DNA of 64,000 nucleotides from contig PMIJ01000211.1 of assembly GCA_003157015.1 (NCBI GenBank), positions 1 through 64,000 of the forward strand, read 5' to 3'. Numbering within the stretch: the first letter of the stretch is position 1; each line of letters begins with the position of its first letter. The DNA comes from Bacteroidales bacterium (GTDB lineage Bacteria > Bacteroidota > Bacteroidia > Bacteroidales > VadinHA17). This document shows, one piece after another, positions 16,036 to 28,102 of this stretch. The notes below the pieces were generated by a model. It saw only the letters and a list, made by a program, of their open reading frames with translations, was not told the origin of the DNA and made no database searches. Both the position numbers and the translations under genes were made by a program.

Positions 16036-18063
16036 ATGAAGAAAAGAAATCAAGTAATTATGAATAAGTTAATTATAGGTATTTTAATTATTGCTGGTTC
16101 TTCGTTTTTTCTTATCTCCTGCACTAAAAAGTCCTCAAACAAAGCAGATTATCCTATCCAACCGGTACCATTCACTTCAGTTAAACTAACTGATAATTTC
16201 TGGGCCCCCCGTATAAAGAGAAATGCAGCTGTTACAATACCAATTGCATTCGGTTACTGTGAATCAACCGGAAGGGTGAAGAATTTTGAAATTGCGGCAG
16301 GTACTGACACCGGTAAATTTCAAACAATATATCCCTTTGACGACTCTGATGTCTATAAGATAATCGAAGGTGCCAGCTATTCCCTCCAGACTTTTCCTGA
16401 TCCGAAACTTGAATCATATCTCGATAGTCTAATTCACAAAATAGCCCTTGCGCAGGAACCCGATGGCTACCTGTATACCAACAGGACAATTGCAGAGAAA
16501 CATGGTGGAGCCGGACTTCATGAATGGGCGGGCAAAAACAGGTGGGAAATGGATTCTGTCCTCAGTCATGAACTATACAACCTTGGTCATCTTTACGAAG
16601 CTGCAGTTGCTCACTACCAGGCTACAGGAAAAAGAACCCTGCTTGATATTGCTTTAAAATCAGCTGCTCTGGTCAATAAGGATTTTGGATATGACAGGAT
16701 CAAAGTATACCCGGGCCATCAGGTTATTGAGATGGGACTTGTAAAGCTTTACCGCGTCACAGGTGAAAAAAAATACCTCGATCTTGCTCGGTTTTTTCTA
16801 GATATCCGTGGCCCTCGTGGCGAGCAGTACAATCAGGCTAACCTGAAACCTGTTGATCAGACGGAAGCTGTGGGTCATTCTGTCAGAGCCACTTATATGT
16901 ACTCCGGTATGGCAGATATAGCAGCAATTGAAAATGACGCTGCCTATCTTAATGCCATTACAAAAATATGGGTTGACCTGGTTTACTCGAAAATGTATTT
17001 GACAGGCGGAATTGGCGCTTCAGGGGGAAATGAAGGTTTTGCCGGGCCATTTGTTTTGCCTAATATGTCGGCTTATTGTGAAACATGCGCTTCTATCGGA
17101 GATATCTTCTTCAATCACAGGCTTTTTCTGTTACATGGACAGGCGAAATACATAGATGTCCTGGAAAAAACACTCTATAATTCCATGCTATCGGGAGTTT
17201 CATTGTCAGCCGACAGGTTTTTTTATCCTAACCCTCTTGAATCTGAAGGGAAAAATAAACGCCAGGCCTGGTTTGGATGTGCCTGCTGCCCTTCAAATGT
17301 GGCAAGGTTTGTACCTGCAATTCCAGGTTATATTTACGCTGTGACCGATAGAGAGCTTTATGTCAATCTGTTCATTTCAAATGATGCCAGTATCTCTGTT
17401 GGGAAAAGAAAGATCAATATTTCCCAAAAAGCAAATTTCCCATGGGATGGTAAGGTTGAAATTACAGTTAATCCGGAAAAAACTGATAAATTCATCCTTA
17501 AGATCAGGATCCCCGGGTGGGCCCAAAATGAGGCATTGCCTGGCGGTTTATATAAATTTGCCGACAAGGATTCTGAATCAGTGAAACTGATGGTAAATGG
17601 TAAAGACCTGGAGATCAATATTGTTGATGGATATGCTTTATTATCAAGGAAATGGGAAAAAGGAGACAAAGTCGAAATTAATTTCCCAATGCCTGTCCGT
17701 AAAGTTGTAGCTGATGAAAAAGTACTGGAAGACAAGGATAAAATAGCATTTCAGAGGGGCCCTGTCATTTTTTGTGCAGAATGGCCAGATAATGCCGGAA
17801 GTGTATTGGATTTGTCAATAAAGAAAAATGCATCTGTCACAACAGAATTTGATCCTTCGCTTCTTGAGGGGACTCAAGTTATTAAAACAACAGGCATTTA
17901 CATAAAGAAGACTCGTGATGGTAAGTCAGAGACAGGTCTCAGACCTGTCTCTACACCTGTATCTACATCTGTCGGAGAACCTGTTAATTTAATTCCTTAC
18001 GCTTTGTGGAATAATCGTGGCCCGGGACAGATGAAGGTCTGGTTTTCTGCAATAATTCCGTAA
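16036..18063 (+). CDS. Beta-L-arabinofuranosidase, GH127, lipoprotein, with repeat-derived insertion
   Basis: A 675-residue DUF1680/GH127 enzyme. Zinc and nucleophile residues are visible: Glu349 and Cys351 in YCETCASIG, and Cys417/Cys418 in CACCPSN. In HypBA1 from Bifidobacterium the equivalent Cys is the nucleophile. The signal ends FFLISC, a lipobox, so the protein is probably membrane-anchored. The start at 16036 gives eight extra residues before MNKLIIG at 16060, and either is possible. Near the C-terminus (17928-17954) a perfect palindromic repeat lies inside the reading frame. It adds a Thr/Ser/Pro-rich stretch before the conserved VNLIPYALWNNRGPG. It acts with GH51 to release arabinose. 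Confidence 0.9.
   Translation: MKKRNQVIMNKLIIGILIIAGSSFFLISCTKKSSNKADYPIQPVPFTSVKLTDNFWAPRIKRNAAVTIPIAFGYCESTGRVKNFEIAAGTDTGKFQTIYPFDDSDVYKIIEGASYSLQTFPDPKLESYLDSLIHKIALAQEPDGYLYTNRTIAEKHGGAGLHEWAGKNRWEMDSVLSHELYNLGHLYEAAVAHYQATGKRTLLDIALKSAALVNKDFGYDRIKVYPGHQVIEMGLVKLYRVTGEKKYLDLARFFLDIRGPRGEQYNQANLKPVDQTEAVGHSVRATYMYSGMADIAAIENDAAYLNAITKIWVDLVYSKMYLTGGIGASGGNEGFAGPFVLPNMSAYCETCASIGDIFFNHRLFLLHGQAKYIDVLEKTLYNSMLSGVSLSADRFFYPNPLESEGKNKRQAWFGCACCPSNVARFVPAIPGYIYAVTDRELYVNLFISNDASISVGKRKINISQKANFPWDGKVEITVNPEKTDKFILKIRIPGWAQNEALPGGLYKFADKDSESVKLMVNGKDLEINIVDGYALLSRKWEKGDKVEINFPMPVRKVVADEKVLEDKDKIAFQRGPVIFCAEWPDNAGSVLDLSIKKNASVTTEFDPSLLEGTQVIKTTGIYIKKTRDGKSETGLRPVSTPVSTSVGEPVNLIPYALWNNRGPGQMKVWFSAIIP
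17928..17954. repeat. Copy A of the 29-bp palindrome, inside the GH127 coding sequence
   Basis: Arms AGAGACAGGTCT and AGACCTGTCTCT flank a single C, followed by AC: the same word as the intergenic copies at 18072-18100 and 19761-19789. It is read in frame as ETGLRPVST. A partial direct repeat (ACCTGTATCTAC) follows. Confidence 0.85.
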
Positions 18064-18071
18064 ATTCAGTA

Positions 18072-18100
18072 GTAGAGACAGGTCTCAGACCTGTCTCTAC
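18072..18100. repeat. Copy B of the 29-bp palindrome, after GH127
   Basis: A perfect 14-1-14 palindrome starting GTAGAGACAGGTCT, nine bases after the GH127 stop. It can form a hairpin in RNA and may end transcription, though there is no U tract. Confidence 0.85.
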
Positions 18101-18163
18101 AGGAAATATAAAATATTTTAATAATTGTTTCTATAATTCATAGATTTTAATTATCCCCAGCAC

Positions 18164-19756
18164 ATGCAAAGATCAATGACATTTTTTCTCATATTATTAT
18201 TGACATTAATAAATTGCTGTAATTCAAACAGAACTGATAAGAATTTAAATATTGCAGTCAATCCTCAGTCTGAAAATGCTTATTATGTCAGCACCCAAAG
18301 TGGAGATGACAGGAACCCGGGAACTCAGAAGAAACCTTTAAAATCAATTATTGAGCTTAATCTCAGGCTTCAGAAGAAGGTCGAAAACATCTTTCTGGCA
18401 GGAGGGCAGGTTTATGACGGGACTTTAGTTTTGAAGGGTTTCAATGGTAATAATCCGGATCCGGTTAAAATCAGTTCCTGGGGCGATGGCAAGGCAGTTA
18501 TCAATGGTGGTAATGCTGAAGCAATAAAGATCGAAAACTGTCAGAATATTTGGATTACAGATCTGGAACTAAAAGGAAACGGTAGAAAAAATGGCAACAG
18601 GACCAATGGCTTGTCAATTTCGCATTCAATGAACTGTAAGATAGAGAATATAACTGCAACAGGATTTCAGAAATCAGGAATCGATCTTTATGACTGCTAT
18701 GAATCTGAAATTGAAAAAGTCATTGCTTCAGAAAATGGTTTTTGTGGCATTAATATCATGGGCTCGGCTAGAAATCAATCACATAACATGATTATCAGGA
18801 ATTGCAGAGCTGAAAACAATCCGGGAGATCCTACAAATCTCGATAATCACAGTGGCAATGGTATCCTTGTCGGCGTCTCCGATAGTGTAACAATTGATCA
18901 TTGCAGCGCTACCGGAAATGGATGGGATATGCCCAGGCAGGGAAACGGACCAGTCGGAATCTGGACATGGGAAAGCGATCATATTATAATAGAATATTGT
19001 ATCAGCTATCGTAACAAAACTTCAAAAAATGCAAAAGATGGCGGAGGATTCGATCTTGACGGAGGAGTTACGAATTCACTGATTCAATATTGTCTTTCCT
19101 ATGAAAACCAGGGCTCCGGCTACGGATTGTTTCAATATTCGGGTGCATCTGCCTGGTCGCATAATATAGTCCGTTATTGCGTCAGTATAAATGATGGACA
19201 AACTACAGAAGGCGCCGGAAGTATTTTTATCTGGAACGGATCAAATGATAGCAATCAACTGACTGATTGTATGATTTATAATAACGTTGTGTACAATTCC
19301 CGTGTGCCTTTAATCAGTTTTGAAGCTTCATCAGCTCATAAAAACTTTGTATTCTGCAATAATATTTTTCTGGGTGCGGATTACCCTATCAGCGGAAATA
19401 TCAAAGACAGTAAATTTCTTGGGAATGACTGGTGGAATATTGAAGGTTCACCTAAATTCATGGGATTTTCAAGTATGTCTGAATGGGCAAAAGAGACCGG
19501 TCAGGAAATGATTAACGGTCAATTTGAAGGAATACAGCAAGATCCTGAACTAAAGGGTCCGCTGATAACTGACATCACGGATCCATATCGACTTGAAAAA
19601 CTTTATGGCTATAACCTGGAACCAGATTCACCGCTTAAAAATAAAGGATTGGATTTTAAATCTATCTTTGGACTTGTTCAGCCCGACAAAGACTTTTACG
19701 GAAACCCTATACCGGCTGATGTGTCACCTGAACCTGGTATATATAAAATGAAATGA
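18164..19756 (+). CDS. Right-handed parallel beta-helix lipoprotein, possible carbohydrate-active enzyme
   Basis: A 530-residue exported protein. The signal ends LTLINCCNSN, with Cys residues suitable for lipid attachment though the lipobox is atypical. The mature start YYVSTQSGDDRNPGTQ followed by PLKSI is typical of DUF1565-like or polysaccharide-lyase-like beta-helix proteins. Residues about 110-420 show beta-helix rungs with recurrent N-rich turns (IENCQNIWITDLEL, IIRNCRAENN, IIEYCISYRN). Asp/Gly-rich GGGFDLDGGVTNS and NLDNHSGNGILVG are candidate Ca2+ or active-site loops. Its place after GH51 and GH127 suggests action on a pectic or arabinose-bearing glycan. I cannot assign a PL or GH family. 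Confidence 0.7.
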   Translation: MQRSMTFFLILLLTLINCCNSNRTDKNLNIAVNPQSENAYYVSTQSGDDRNPGTQKKPLKSIIELNLRLQKKVENIFLAGGQVYDGTLVLKGFNGNNPDPVKISSWGDGKAVINGGNAEAIKIENCQNIWITDLELKGNGRKNGNRTNGLSISHSMNCKIENITATGFQKSGIDLYDCYESEIEKVIASENGFCGINIMGSARNQSHNMIIRNCRAENNPGDPTNLDNHSGNGILVGVSDSVTIDHCSATGNGWDMPRQGNGPVGIWTWESDHIIIEYCISYRNKTSKNAKDGGGFDLDGGVTNSLIQYCLSYENQGSGYGLFQYSGASAWSHNIVRYCVSINDGQTTEGAGSIFIWNGSNDSNQLTDCMIYNNVVYNSRVPLISFEASSAHKNFVFCNNIFLGADYPISGNIKDSKFLGNDWWNIEGSPKFMGFSSMSEWAKETGQEMINGQFEGIQQDPELKGPLITDITDPYRLEKLYGYNLEPDSPLKNKGLDFKSIFGLVQPDKDFYGNPIPADVSPEPGIYKMK

Positions 19757-19760
19757 AATT

Positions 19761-19789
19761 GTAGAAACGGGTCTCAGACCTGTCTCTAC
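19761..19789. repeat. Copy C of the 29-bp palindrome, after the beta-helix gene
   Basis: GTAGAAACGGGTCT and AGACCTGTCTCTAC around one C. The left arm differs from copy B at two positions. It starts four bases after the beta-helix stop. Confidence 0.8.
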
Positions 19790-19815
19790 TTTAACATATT
19801 TGGTAAAAACATCAA

Positions 19816-19823
19816 TAAATTTG
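19816..19823 (+). promoter_or_regulatory. Candidate -7 promoter element of the mannoside operon
   Basis: TAAATTTG fits TAnnTTTG, 19 bases before the ATG at 19843. The only nearby TTTG upstream (19799) is too close to be a standard -33, so support is weak. Confidence 0.3.
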
Positions 19824-19842
19824 CTTTAAAAGATCATTTTTT

Positions 19843-20997
19843 ATGATTGAAAAATACTCAGTTTTTGTGCCCGAAGTCAGGGGAGATTTTAGTGATGAAT
19901 GGAGACAATGCCTGAAACAAATTATTTACTCTCAGGAATCATGCTTCAGGCTTATTAAGCTTAACGTGTTTACAGATCAGCCTGACAACGAAACATATAT
20001 AAAAACAAGAAAGGAAATCGGCAAATCTATTCAAAACGCCTTTGGTAATAATTGTCCGACCTTTAATATTACAGTTCATCCTCCCGAAAAACCATGGAAA
20101 ATTGTAGTTGAAGCAGGATATGCTCGTGTTGGTTCGGCAGATGTCACAACAAAGGTTTGGAATTCAATACCCTATGTAATATGCAATTCAGATTTTGGCA
20201 AAGAAGTATGGGCAGGCGGAATGGGCTTCGGTCTTTTTTATCTGGATTCAGGAAGTGCAGCCGGAGCAGCCTTCGATCAGATGAAAGCAATACTTGATGC
20301 TGAAGATATGTCATTTGATCATCTGGTGCGCCAATGGAATTATATTGGGAATATCCTTCAGATTAAAAAAGGTTTTCAGAATTACCAGGCATTTAATGAA
20401 GTAAGGAGTGAAGTATATCAAAAATATCGTAAAATTCACGGGTATCCTGCAGCTACCGGAATTGGAATGAAACTGGATGGAGTCAGTCTTGACTTTTGCG
20501 CTCTTAAGACAAAAGAACCGGTTACAATCAAACCAATTGAAAATCCTGACCAGGTCAATGCATATGAATATGGGCAGGAAGTCCTGAAAGGTGTCATCGG
20601 AAAGAGAAATCCACTAAAACATCCGCCACAGTTTGAGCGTGCGCTTCTCATATCAGGCGATCGGAAATCGACAATATTTGTTTCAGGGACAGCCTCTATT
20701 ATCGGACAGGAGACCATAGGGATTGATGATATTGAAGAACAAACAGGTATAACTATTGAAAACATTAATAAACTGACTGATCAGAGGAGAATTGGTAACC
20801 TGATCTCCTCCGGATTCATAGAATGGGGGAAATACATTCTATTGAGAGTTTACGTGAAAAATCAGGAAGATTTTACAAAAGTAAAATATATCTGCAAGGC
20901 ACGATTTCCTGAAGTCCCTGCTATCTATATACAATCTGATATCTGCCGCGAGAACCTCCTTGTTGAAATAGAAGCTGAGTTTTTAATAAATATTTAA
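19843..20997 (+). CDS. Chorismatase (FkbO/Hyg5/XanB2)-like, RidA-fold protein heading a mannoside operon
   Basis: A 384-residue cytosolic protein. The C-terminal half has IFVSGTASIIGQETIG and a following helix EEQTGITIENI, which is the signature of FkbO/Hyg5/XanB2-type chorismatases (YjgF/RidA-like fold). GYPAATGIGM and ALLISGDRK also fit that family. The N-terminal half carries WKIVVEAGYARVGS and a second RidA-like lobe. Known members hydrolyse chorismate to hydroxybenzoates, but the operon here (GH130, symporter, epimerase; 34-base gap downstream) has no aromatic function. It could have been recruited to another substrate, remove a reactive metabolite, or be a hitchhiker. Family similarity is recognised from motifs; function is unknown. 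Confidence 0.65.
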   Translation: MIEKYSVFVPEVRGDFSDEWRQCLKQIIYSQESCFRLIKLNVFTDQPDNETYIKTRKEIGKSIQNAFGNNCPTFNITVHPPEKPWKIVVEAGYARVGSADVTTKVWNSIPYVICNSDFGKEVWAGGMGFGLFYLDSGSAAGAAFDQMKAILDAEDMSFDHLVRQWNYIGNILQIKKGFQNYQAFNEVRSEVYQKYRKIHGYPAATGIGMKLDGVSLDFCALKTKEPVTIKPIENPDQVNAYEYGQEVLKGVIGKRNPLKHPPQFERALLISGDRKSTIFVSGTASIIGQETIGIDDIEEQTGITIENINKLTDQRRIGNLISSGFIEWGKYILLRVYVKNQEDFTKVKYICKARFPEVPAIYIQSDICRENLLVEIEAEFLINI

Positions 20998-21031
20998 ATG
21001 AATCAAGAACTATTATTAAATCGAATATATT

Positions 21032-22210
21032 ATGAAGACTGATTTCAATTCAAGATTGTCTGTCCTTTTGGAGAATCATACAAAATTAATAACCCGTAAA
21101 AATGAAAAAATTGAACCTGGCAACGGAATTTTTCTCAGATATAAATTTCCTGTTCTGACAGGAGATCATGCTCCTCTATTCTGGAAATATGATCTGAACC
21201 CTGAAACCAATCCGCATCTGATGGAACGATTTGGCATACATGCGGCTTTCAATGCAGGTGCACTGAAATTTGAAGGGAAATACATACTTGCTGTACGTGT
21301 TGAAGGAAATGACAGGAAATCTTTTTTTGCAATAGCTGAAAGCCCGAACGGAATAGATAATTTCCGGTTCTGGGATTATCCTGTTACCATGCCGGAAACA
21401 GAAAATCCTGATACAAATGTTTACGATATGCGCCTTACGAGGCATGAGGACGGATGGATTTATGGGATCTTTTGTTCTGAGAGAAAGGATCCCTCAGCTC
21501 CGGCAGGGGATCTTTCTTCCGCAGTGGCTGCTGCCGGAATTGCCAGAACGCATGATCTGAAGACGTGGAAAAGACTTCCTGATCTGGAGACAAAAAGTCA
21601 GCAACGAAATGTTGTTCTTCATCCTGAATTTGTAAAAGGCAAATATGCTCTTTATACCCGACCGCAGGACGGTTTCATTGATGCCGGATCGGGAGGAGGA
21701 ATAGGCTGGGCCCTAATAGATGATATTTCACATGCTGAAATTAAAGAGGAAAAAATCATTAATTTCCGATATTATCATACAATTAAAGAGCAGAAAAACG
21801 GAGAGGGTCCCCATCCGGTAAAAACAGATAAAGGATGGCTGCATCTGGCTCATGGTGTAAGAGGATGTGCCGCCGGTTTGAGATATGTACTTTATCTGTA
21901 TATGACTGATTTAAAGGATCCTTCAAAGCTGATAGCAGAACCTGCCGGATTTTTTATGGCTCCTGAAGGTGAAGAACGTGTGGGTGATGTTTCGAATGTT
22001 TTATTTACAAACGGATGGATTATCGATGAAGACGGATCAGTTTTTATTTATTATGCCTCTTCAGATACAAGGATGCATGTTGCCGTATCGACAATCGATA
22101 AACTGGTCGATTATTGTCTTAATACAGCTCCGGATGGATTACGGTCAGCTGCTTCTGTTGAAACTCTTAAAAAACTGATAGACAGAAACCTTAAAATGAA
22201 TAGTAAATAA
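21032..22210 (+). CDS. 4-O-beta-D-mannosyl-D-glucose phosphorylase, GH130
   Basis: This enzyme phosphorolyses beta-1,4-mannosyl-glucose to mannose 1-phosphate and glucose. At 392 residues it matches Bacteroides fragilis MGP in length. The catalytic Asp lies in [14 protein letters not shown] (Asp132; Asp131 in the B. fragilis enzyme as I recall it). Other GH130_1 features are [68 protein letters not shown] and [11 protein letters not shown]. There is no signal peptide, so it acts in the cytosol. It lies with a GPH symporter and a 2-epimerase, exactly the set of the mannobiose epimerase-phosphorylase pathway. Confidence 0.92.
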   Translation: MKTDFNSRLSVLLENHTKLITRKNEKIEPGNGIFLRYKFPVLTGDHAPLFWKYDLNPETNPHLMERFGIHAAFNAGALKFEGKYILAVRVEGNDRKSFFAIAESPNGIDNFRFWDYPVTMPETENPDTNVYDMRLTRHEDGWIYGIFCSERKDPSAPAGDLSSAVAAAGIARTHDLKTWKRLPDLETKSQQRNVVLHPEFVKGKYALYTRPQDGFIDAGSGGGIGWALIDDISHAEIKEEKIINFRYYHTIKEQKNGEGPHPVKTDKGWLHLAHGVRGCAAGLRYVLYLYMTDLKDPSKLIAEPAGFFMAPEGEERVGDVSNVLFTNGWIIDEDGSVFIYYASSDTRMHVAVSTIDKLVDYCLNTAPDGLRSAASVETLKKLIDRNLKMNSK

Positions 22211-22245
22211 TTATGAATTTTTAAACGCACTTTATTGCTATCCCT

Positions 22246-23649
22246 ATGATCTTACAAAAACTGAAACTGAAAGAAAAAATAGGATATGGATTCGGTGATG
22301 CCGCAAGTTCCATGTTCTGGAAACTCTTCTCCATGTATCTGATGTTTTTTTATACTGATGTTTTCGGAATTTCTGCAACTCTTGTCGGAACAATGTTTCT
22401 GGTGACAAGAATATGGGATGCAGCTTTTGATCCGTTTGTGGGGATACTTGGCGACCGTACCGAGACAAGATGGGGGAAGTTCAGACCATACCTGCTCTGG
22501 GTTGCGGTACCTTTTGGAATTATTGGTGTTCTAACATTCACCACACCAGCATTTTCACAGTCAGGTAAGGTGATATATGCTTTCATTACCTATTCACTGA
22601 TGATGATGGTATATTCCATGATAAATGTACCCTACGCATCTTTAATGGGAGTCATGACTGCAGACGGAAAGGAGAGAACAAGTCTGGCTACTTTCAGGTT
22701 TATTTTTGCTTTTGGAGGAAGCCTGCTGGTGCTAGCGCTCGCCGAACCGCTGGTAGATATCTTCAGTAAAATGGGAAAAGGAGGTGTTAATCTTCAGCTT
22801 GGCTGGCAGCTCGCTGCGGTGGTTTTTGCTATTATTGCAATTACTTTTTTCATGTTCACCTTTTCATGGACACGCGAACGTATAAAACCGGTAACAATAA
22901 AAACTTCACTCAAAAAAGATCTCAACGACCTCCTGCATAATTCTCCCTGGTTTATTCTCCTGGGCGCAGGTATCGCAGCAATATTCTTTAACTCAATACG
23001 TGACGGAGCTGCTATCTATTATTTTAAATATTATATTCAGGGACAAAGTGCATTTACTATAAATGCTTTCAAGCTTACCATCACGCTTAGCAGCCTCTAT
23101 TTTGTACTCGGACAGGCGGCAAATATAGTCGGGGTAATTCTTGCCAAACCTGTATCGGACCGGATTGGGAAGAAATATACTTTCTTATATGCAATGTTGT
23201 TTGCCGCTGTCTTCAGTATTGGTTTTTACTGGCTCGACCGTAACAGCATAACCCTCATATTCGTTTTTCAGTTTTTAATCAGTATGAGTGCAGGGATTAT
23301 CTTTCCACTTGTTTGGTCAATGTATGCTGATGCGGCAGACTATTCCGAATGGAAAACAGGTCGACGAGCTACGGGCCTGGTCTTCTCTGCATCATCAATG
23401 TCACAAAAATTCGGCTGGACATTGGGAGGCGCCCTGGCCGGCTGGTTGTTAGGATATTATGGTTTCAAGGCAAATGTTGTGCAAACTGCAGAAGCTCAGA
23501 CAGGTATAAAAATGATGCTTAGCTTTTTCCCGGCAATAGGCACTTTATTGGGCGCATTCTTTATGTTTATCTATCCTCTTAGCGAGAAGAAAATGCTGAC
23601 AATAAGTGCAGAACTTGCTGTCAGAAGAGATTCAGGCAAAAAAGAATAG
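22246..23649 (+). CDS. GPH-family MFS sugar symporter, probable mannobiose importer
   Basis: A 467-residue membrane protein with about 12 segments. The GPH (glycoside-pentoside-hexuronide) signature is visible: AFDPFVGILGDRTETRWG plus KFRPYLLW between helices 2 and 3, and YADAADYSEWKTGRRATGL in the second half. The first helix region begins EKIGYGFGDAASSMFWK. It is 35 bases from GH130 and 29 bases from the epimerase, so the three are co-transcribed. The equivalent B. fragilis locus also carries such a transporter between the phosphorylase and epimerase. The substrate is probably beta-1,4-mannobiose, by context. Confidence 0.88.
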   Translation: MILQKLKLKEKIGYGFGDAASSMFWKLFSMYLMFFYTDVFGISATLVGTMFLVTRIWDAAFDPFVGILGDRTETRWGKFRPYLLWVAVPFGIIGVLTFTTPAFSQSGKVIYAFITYSLMMMVYSMINVPYASLMGVMTADGKERTSLATFRFIFAFGGSLLVLALAEPLVDIFSKMGKGGVNLQLGWQLAAVVFAIIAITFFMFTFSWTRERIKPVTIKTSLKKDLNDLLHNSPWFILLGAGIAAIFFNSIRDGAAIYYFKYYIQGQSAFTINAFKLTITLSSLYFVLGQAANIVGVILAKPVSDRIGKKYTFLYAMLFAAVFSIGFYWLDRNSITLIFVFQFLISMSAGIIFPLVWSMYADAADYSEWKTGRRATGLVFSASSMSQKFGWTLGGALAGWLLGYYGFKANVVQTAEAQTGIKMMLSFFPAIGTLLGAFFMFIYPLSEKKMLTISAELAVRRDSGKKE

Positions 23650-23678
23650 TGAGCAGTTAAAAAATAAATATAAAATAA

Positions 23679-24881
23679 ATGTCAGCAAACAAGCTGAAAA
23701 CACTTAAGACAGAAGTTCAATCCGAACTGGTAAATAATATTCTGCCATTCTGGATGACAAAAATGATTGATGACAGGGATGGGGGATTCTATGGACGTAT
23801 AGATGGTTTGGGCCATGTTTTCAATGATGCTGATAAAGGATGCGTTCTGAATGCCAGGATTCTATGGACCTTTTCATCTGCCTTCAGGGTTCTGAAAAAT
23901 CCCGGTTATCTGAAAGCGGCTGAAAGAGCAAAGGATTATCTCCTTGCTCATTTTTTTGATAAAGAGTATGGCGGTGTTTTCTGGCTTCTTGACCATAAAG
24001 GAGAGGTGAAAAACGGTAAAAAACAGATATATGCCCAGGCTTTTGCAATATACGGGCTGACTGAATATTACAGGATCACAAATGATAAAACATGCTTCGA
24101 AAAAGCCATTGAACTGTTCAAGCTCATAGAAAAATACAGTTATGATATCAATCTTGACGGATATTTTGAGGCATTCTCAAGGGAATGGAGTGTCGCTGAC
24201 GATCTTCGTCTTAGCGCAAAAGATGCCAATGAAAAAAAGACAATGAATACTCATCTTCATGTCCTGGAAGCTTATACAAACCTCTTCAGGGTATGGAAAG
24301 ATGACCTGTTGAAGAAGCAGTTGTACAGACTTATCGATGTATTTACTGATAAGATTGTAAATAACCGGACTTTTAATCTTAATATGTTCTTCGATGAAGA
24401 ATGGAACGATAAAACTGACCTTGTTTCTTATGGACATAATATTGAATCATCGTGGCTTATTTACGAAGCCGCCGTGGTTCTTGGCGATAAAGATGTCATC
24501 GGAAAAGTGAAAAGGATATGTCTGATGATCGCAGATGCTTCCAAAAAGGGTGTAATGACTGATGGTAGCATGATTTATGAGTATTTCTTCAATTCCGGCC
24601 ATATCGATTCAGACAGACACTGGTGGGTACAGGCTGAATCAGTTCTTGGTTTTCTGAATGCTTATACCCTATCAGGTCAGAAAGAGTACCTCGAACTTAG
24701 CCTTGCAGCATGGAAATTTATCTCCTCTAACCTGGTCGACAGACAGAATGGTGAATGGTTCTGGAGTGTTGATAAAAACATGAAGCCAAATCTTAAAGAG
24801 GATAAAGCTGGATTCTGGAAATGCCCTTATCATGATTCCAGAATGTGTCTGGAAATAATTGAAAAGCAAAATGATATATAA
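23679..24881 (+). CDS. Mannobiose/cellobiose 2-epimerase (AGE superfamily)
   Basis: The enzyme converts beta-1,4-mannobiose to mannosyl-glucose, the substrate of the neighbouring phosphorylase. It has 400 residues forming an (alpha/alpha)6 barrel, with no signal peptide. Conserved residues of cellobiose 2-epimerases are visible: MTKMIDDRDGGFYGRID, NTHLHVLEAYTNLFR with a catalytic His, YGHNIESSWL, RHWWVQAE, and KCPYHDSRMCLEI near the C-terminus with the last essential His. N-acetylglucosamine 2-epimerase is a weaker alternative, because the operon context and the YGHNIES segment favour the disaccharide enzyme. Confidence 0.92.
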   Translation: MSANKLKTLKTEVQSELVNNILPFWMTKMIDDRDGGFYGRIDGLGHVFNDADKGCVLNARILWTFSSAFRVLKNPGYLKAAERAKDYLLAHFFDKEYGGVFWLLDHKGEVKNGKKQIYAQAFAIYGLTEYYRITNDKTCFEKAIELFKLIEKYSYDINLDGYFEAFSREWSVADDLRLSAKDANEKKTMNTHLHVLEAYTNLFRVWKDDLLKKQLYRLIDVFTDKIVNNRTFNLNMFFDEEWNDKTDLVSYGHNIESSWLIYEAAVVLGDKDVIGKVKRICLMIADASKKGVMTDGSMIYEYFFNSGHIDSDRHWWVQAESVLGFLNAYTLSGQKEYLELSLAAWKFISSNLVDRQNGEWFWSVDKNMKPNLKEDKAGFWKCPYHDSRMCLEIIEKQNDI

Positions 24882-24921
24882 TTTATTTTTTCCATTATTA
24901 TACTTACCTAAAAATAGTAAA

Positions 24922-28090
<3,169 letters not shown>

Positions 28091-28102
28091 TTCAGACTAA
28101 TT

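Noticed and set aside
17358-17735. 125-codon minus-strand ORF inside GH127
   Set aside because: Shadow of the real gene; Ser/Leu-rich, no motif.
24859-24921. Upstream start for the first GH2
   Set aside because: It overlaps the epimerase gene and would put 21 extra residues in front of a normal signal peptide.
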